From: GCA-2687515 sp002687515
GTDB taxonomy: Bacteria > Pseudomonadota > Alphaproteobacteria > Rhodospirillales > UBA2165
Length of the DNA: 51,478 nt
Assembly (NCBI GenBank): GCA_030745835.1
Contig: JASLNU010000034.1
Coordinates: forward strand, 1 to 51,478
Direction: 5' to 3'
In this document: one piece after another, positions 51,417 to 51,478 of the stretch
Numbering within the stretch: position 1 is the first letter of the stretch
Layout: every line of letters starts with the position of its first letter
Notes under the pieces: generated by a model
Told to the model about the DNA's origin: nothing
Database searches by the model: none
What the model saw: only the letters and a program-made list of their open reading frames with translations
Position numbers and translations under genes: made by a program

Positions 51417-51478
51417 ATGATGGTAAATTCTGCAACGGCTTCCCACGAACAATCAATTTATGCAGCGCTTGAACTGAG
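51417..51478 (+). CDS. Start of a probable IS110-family transposase (truncated by window end)
   Basis: ATG 51417 is preceded by GAAGGAG. The 20 visible codons read MMVNSATASHEQSIYAALEL, and SIYAALEL matches the first beta strand (I-Y-x-x-x-E/D-L-S) of the RuvC-like domain that opens IS110-family transposases, where the acidic residue is catalytic. Only the N-terminus is in the window, so the family call is tentative. Confidence 0.5.
   Translation, partial: MMVNSATASHEQSIYAALEL

Overview
The window looks like a piece of an alphaproteobacterial chromosome, probably from the Rhodospirillales or a relative. The evidence is high GC (by eye around 60 percent), a DUF2336 protein, a small soluble-type cytochrome c, TTT and TRAP transporters, a T1SS/RTX protein and many acyl-CoA enzymes. 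This placement is from gene content only. No tRNA, rRNA or CRISPR array was seen.

Layout. (1) 1-8539, minus strand: a type I secretion cassette made of an ABC exporter with a degenerate C39-like domain, an HlyD adaptor and a giant RTX subtilase (S8 peptidase, P domain, cadherin-like and calcium-repeat modules) that runs off the left edge. (2) 8869-12383, plus strand: a candidate RiPP (ribosomal peptide) locus. It has a radical SAM/SPASM enzyme, a 66-residue peptide ending in GCGCGCGCG, and a glycosyltransferase whose C-terminus looks PqqD-like. The glycosyltransferase reading frame is broken by an in-frame TAA and lacks a normal start. This is the most novel item in the window. (3) 12430-13260: an SDR oxidoreductase. 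(4) 13264-22402, minus strand: two back-to-back operons, tctC-tctB-tctA-sulfatase and sulfatase-marR-DUF3604, each preceded by a related ACAACTA palindrome, so they form a likely MarR regulon for uptake and desulfation of an unknown sulfated compound. (5) 22529-24821: an unknown protein and a DUF2336 protein.

(6) 24974-33814: divergent catabolic operons around a palindrome at 28072-28091. The minus side is FAH hydrolase, ThDP enzyme and cupin. The plus side is a MaoC/HTD2-like hydratase, an enoyl-CoA hydratase and two tandem paralogous acyl-CoA ligases. (7) 33875-38473: a D-threonine aldolase-like PLP enzyme, a GFA-domain protein and a complete TRAP transporter. (8) 38682-46876: an FNT channel, a DMT exporter, a CitE-like lyase divergent from a CaiB-type CoA-transferase, a single-domain response regulator, a hydroxypyruvate isomerase-like protein, RidA, a DUF2461 protein, Pcm and small unknowns. 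(9) 46989-50247: flavin reductase, a 327-bp MITE-like element with perfect 33-bp terminal inverted repeats abutting apt, cytochrome c and an orphan TRAP-type binding protein. (10) 50248-51478: gene-poor, eroded DNA with a tectonin-like pseudogene fragment and the first codons of a probable IS110-family transposase at the right edge.

The gene set suggests a heterotroph scavenging organic acids, sulfated compounds and amino-acid derivatives through binding-protein transporters and CoA-thioester chemistry, with a secretion/peptide island at the left and mobile-element damage at the right.
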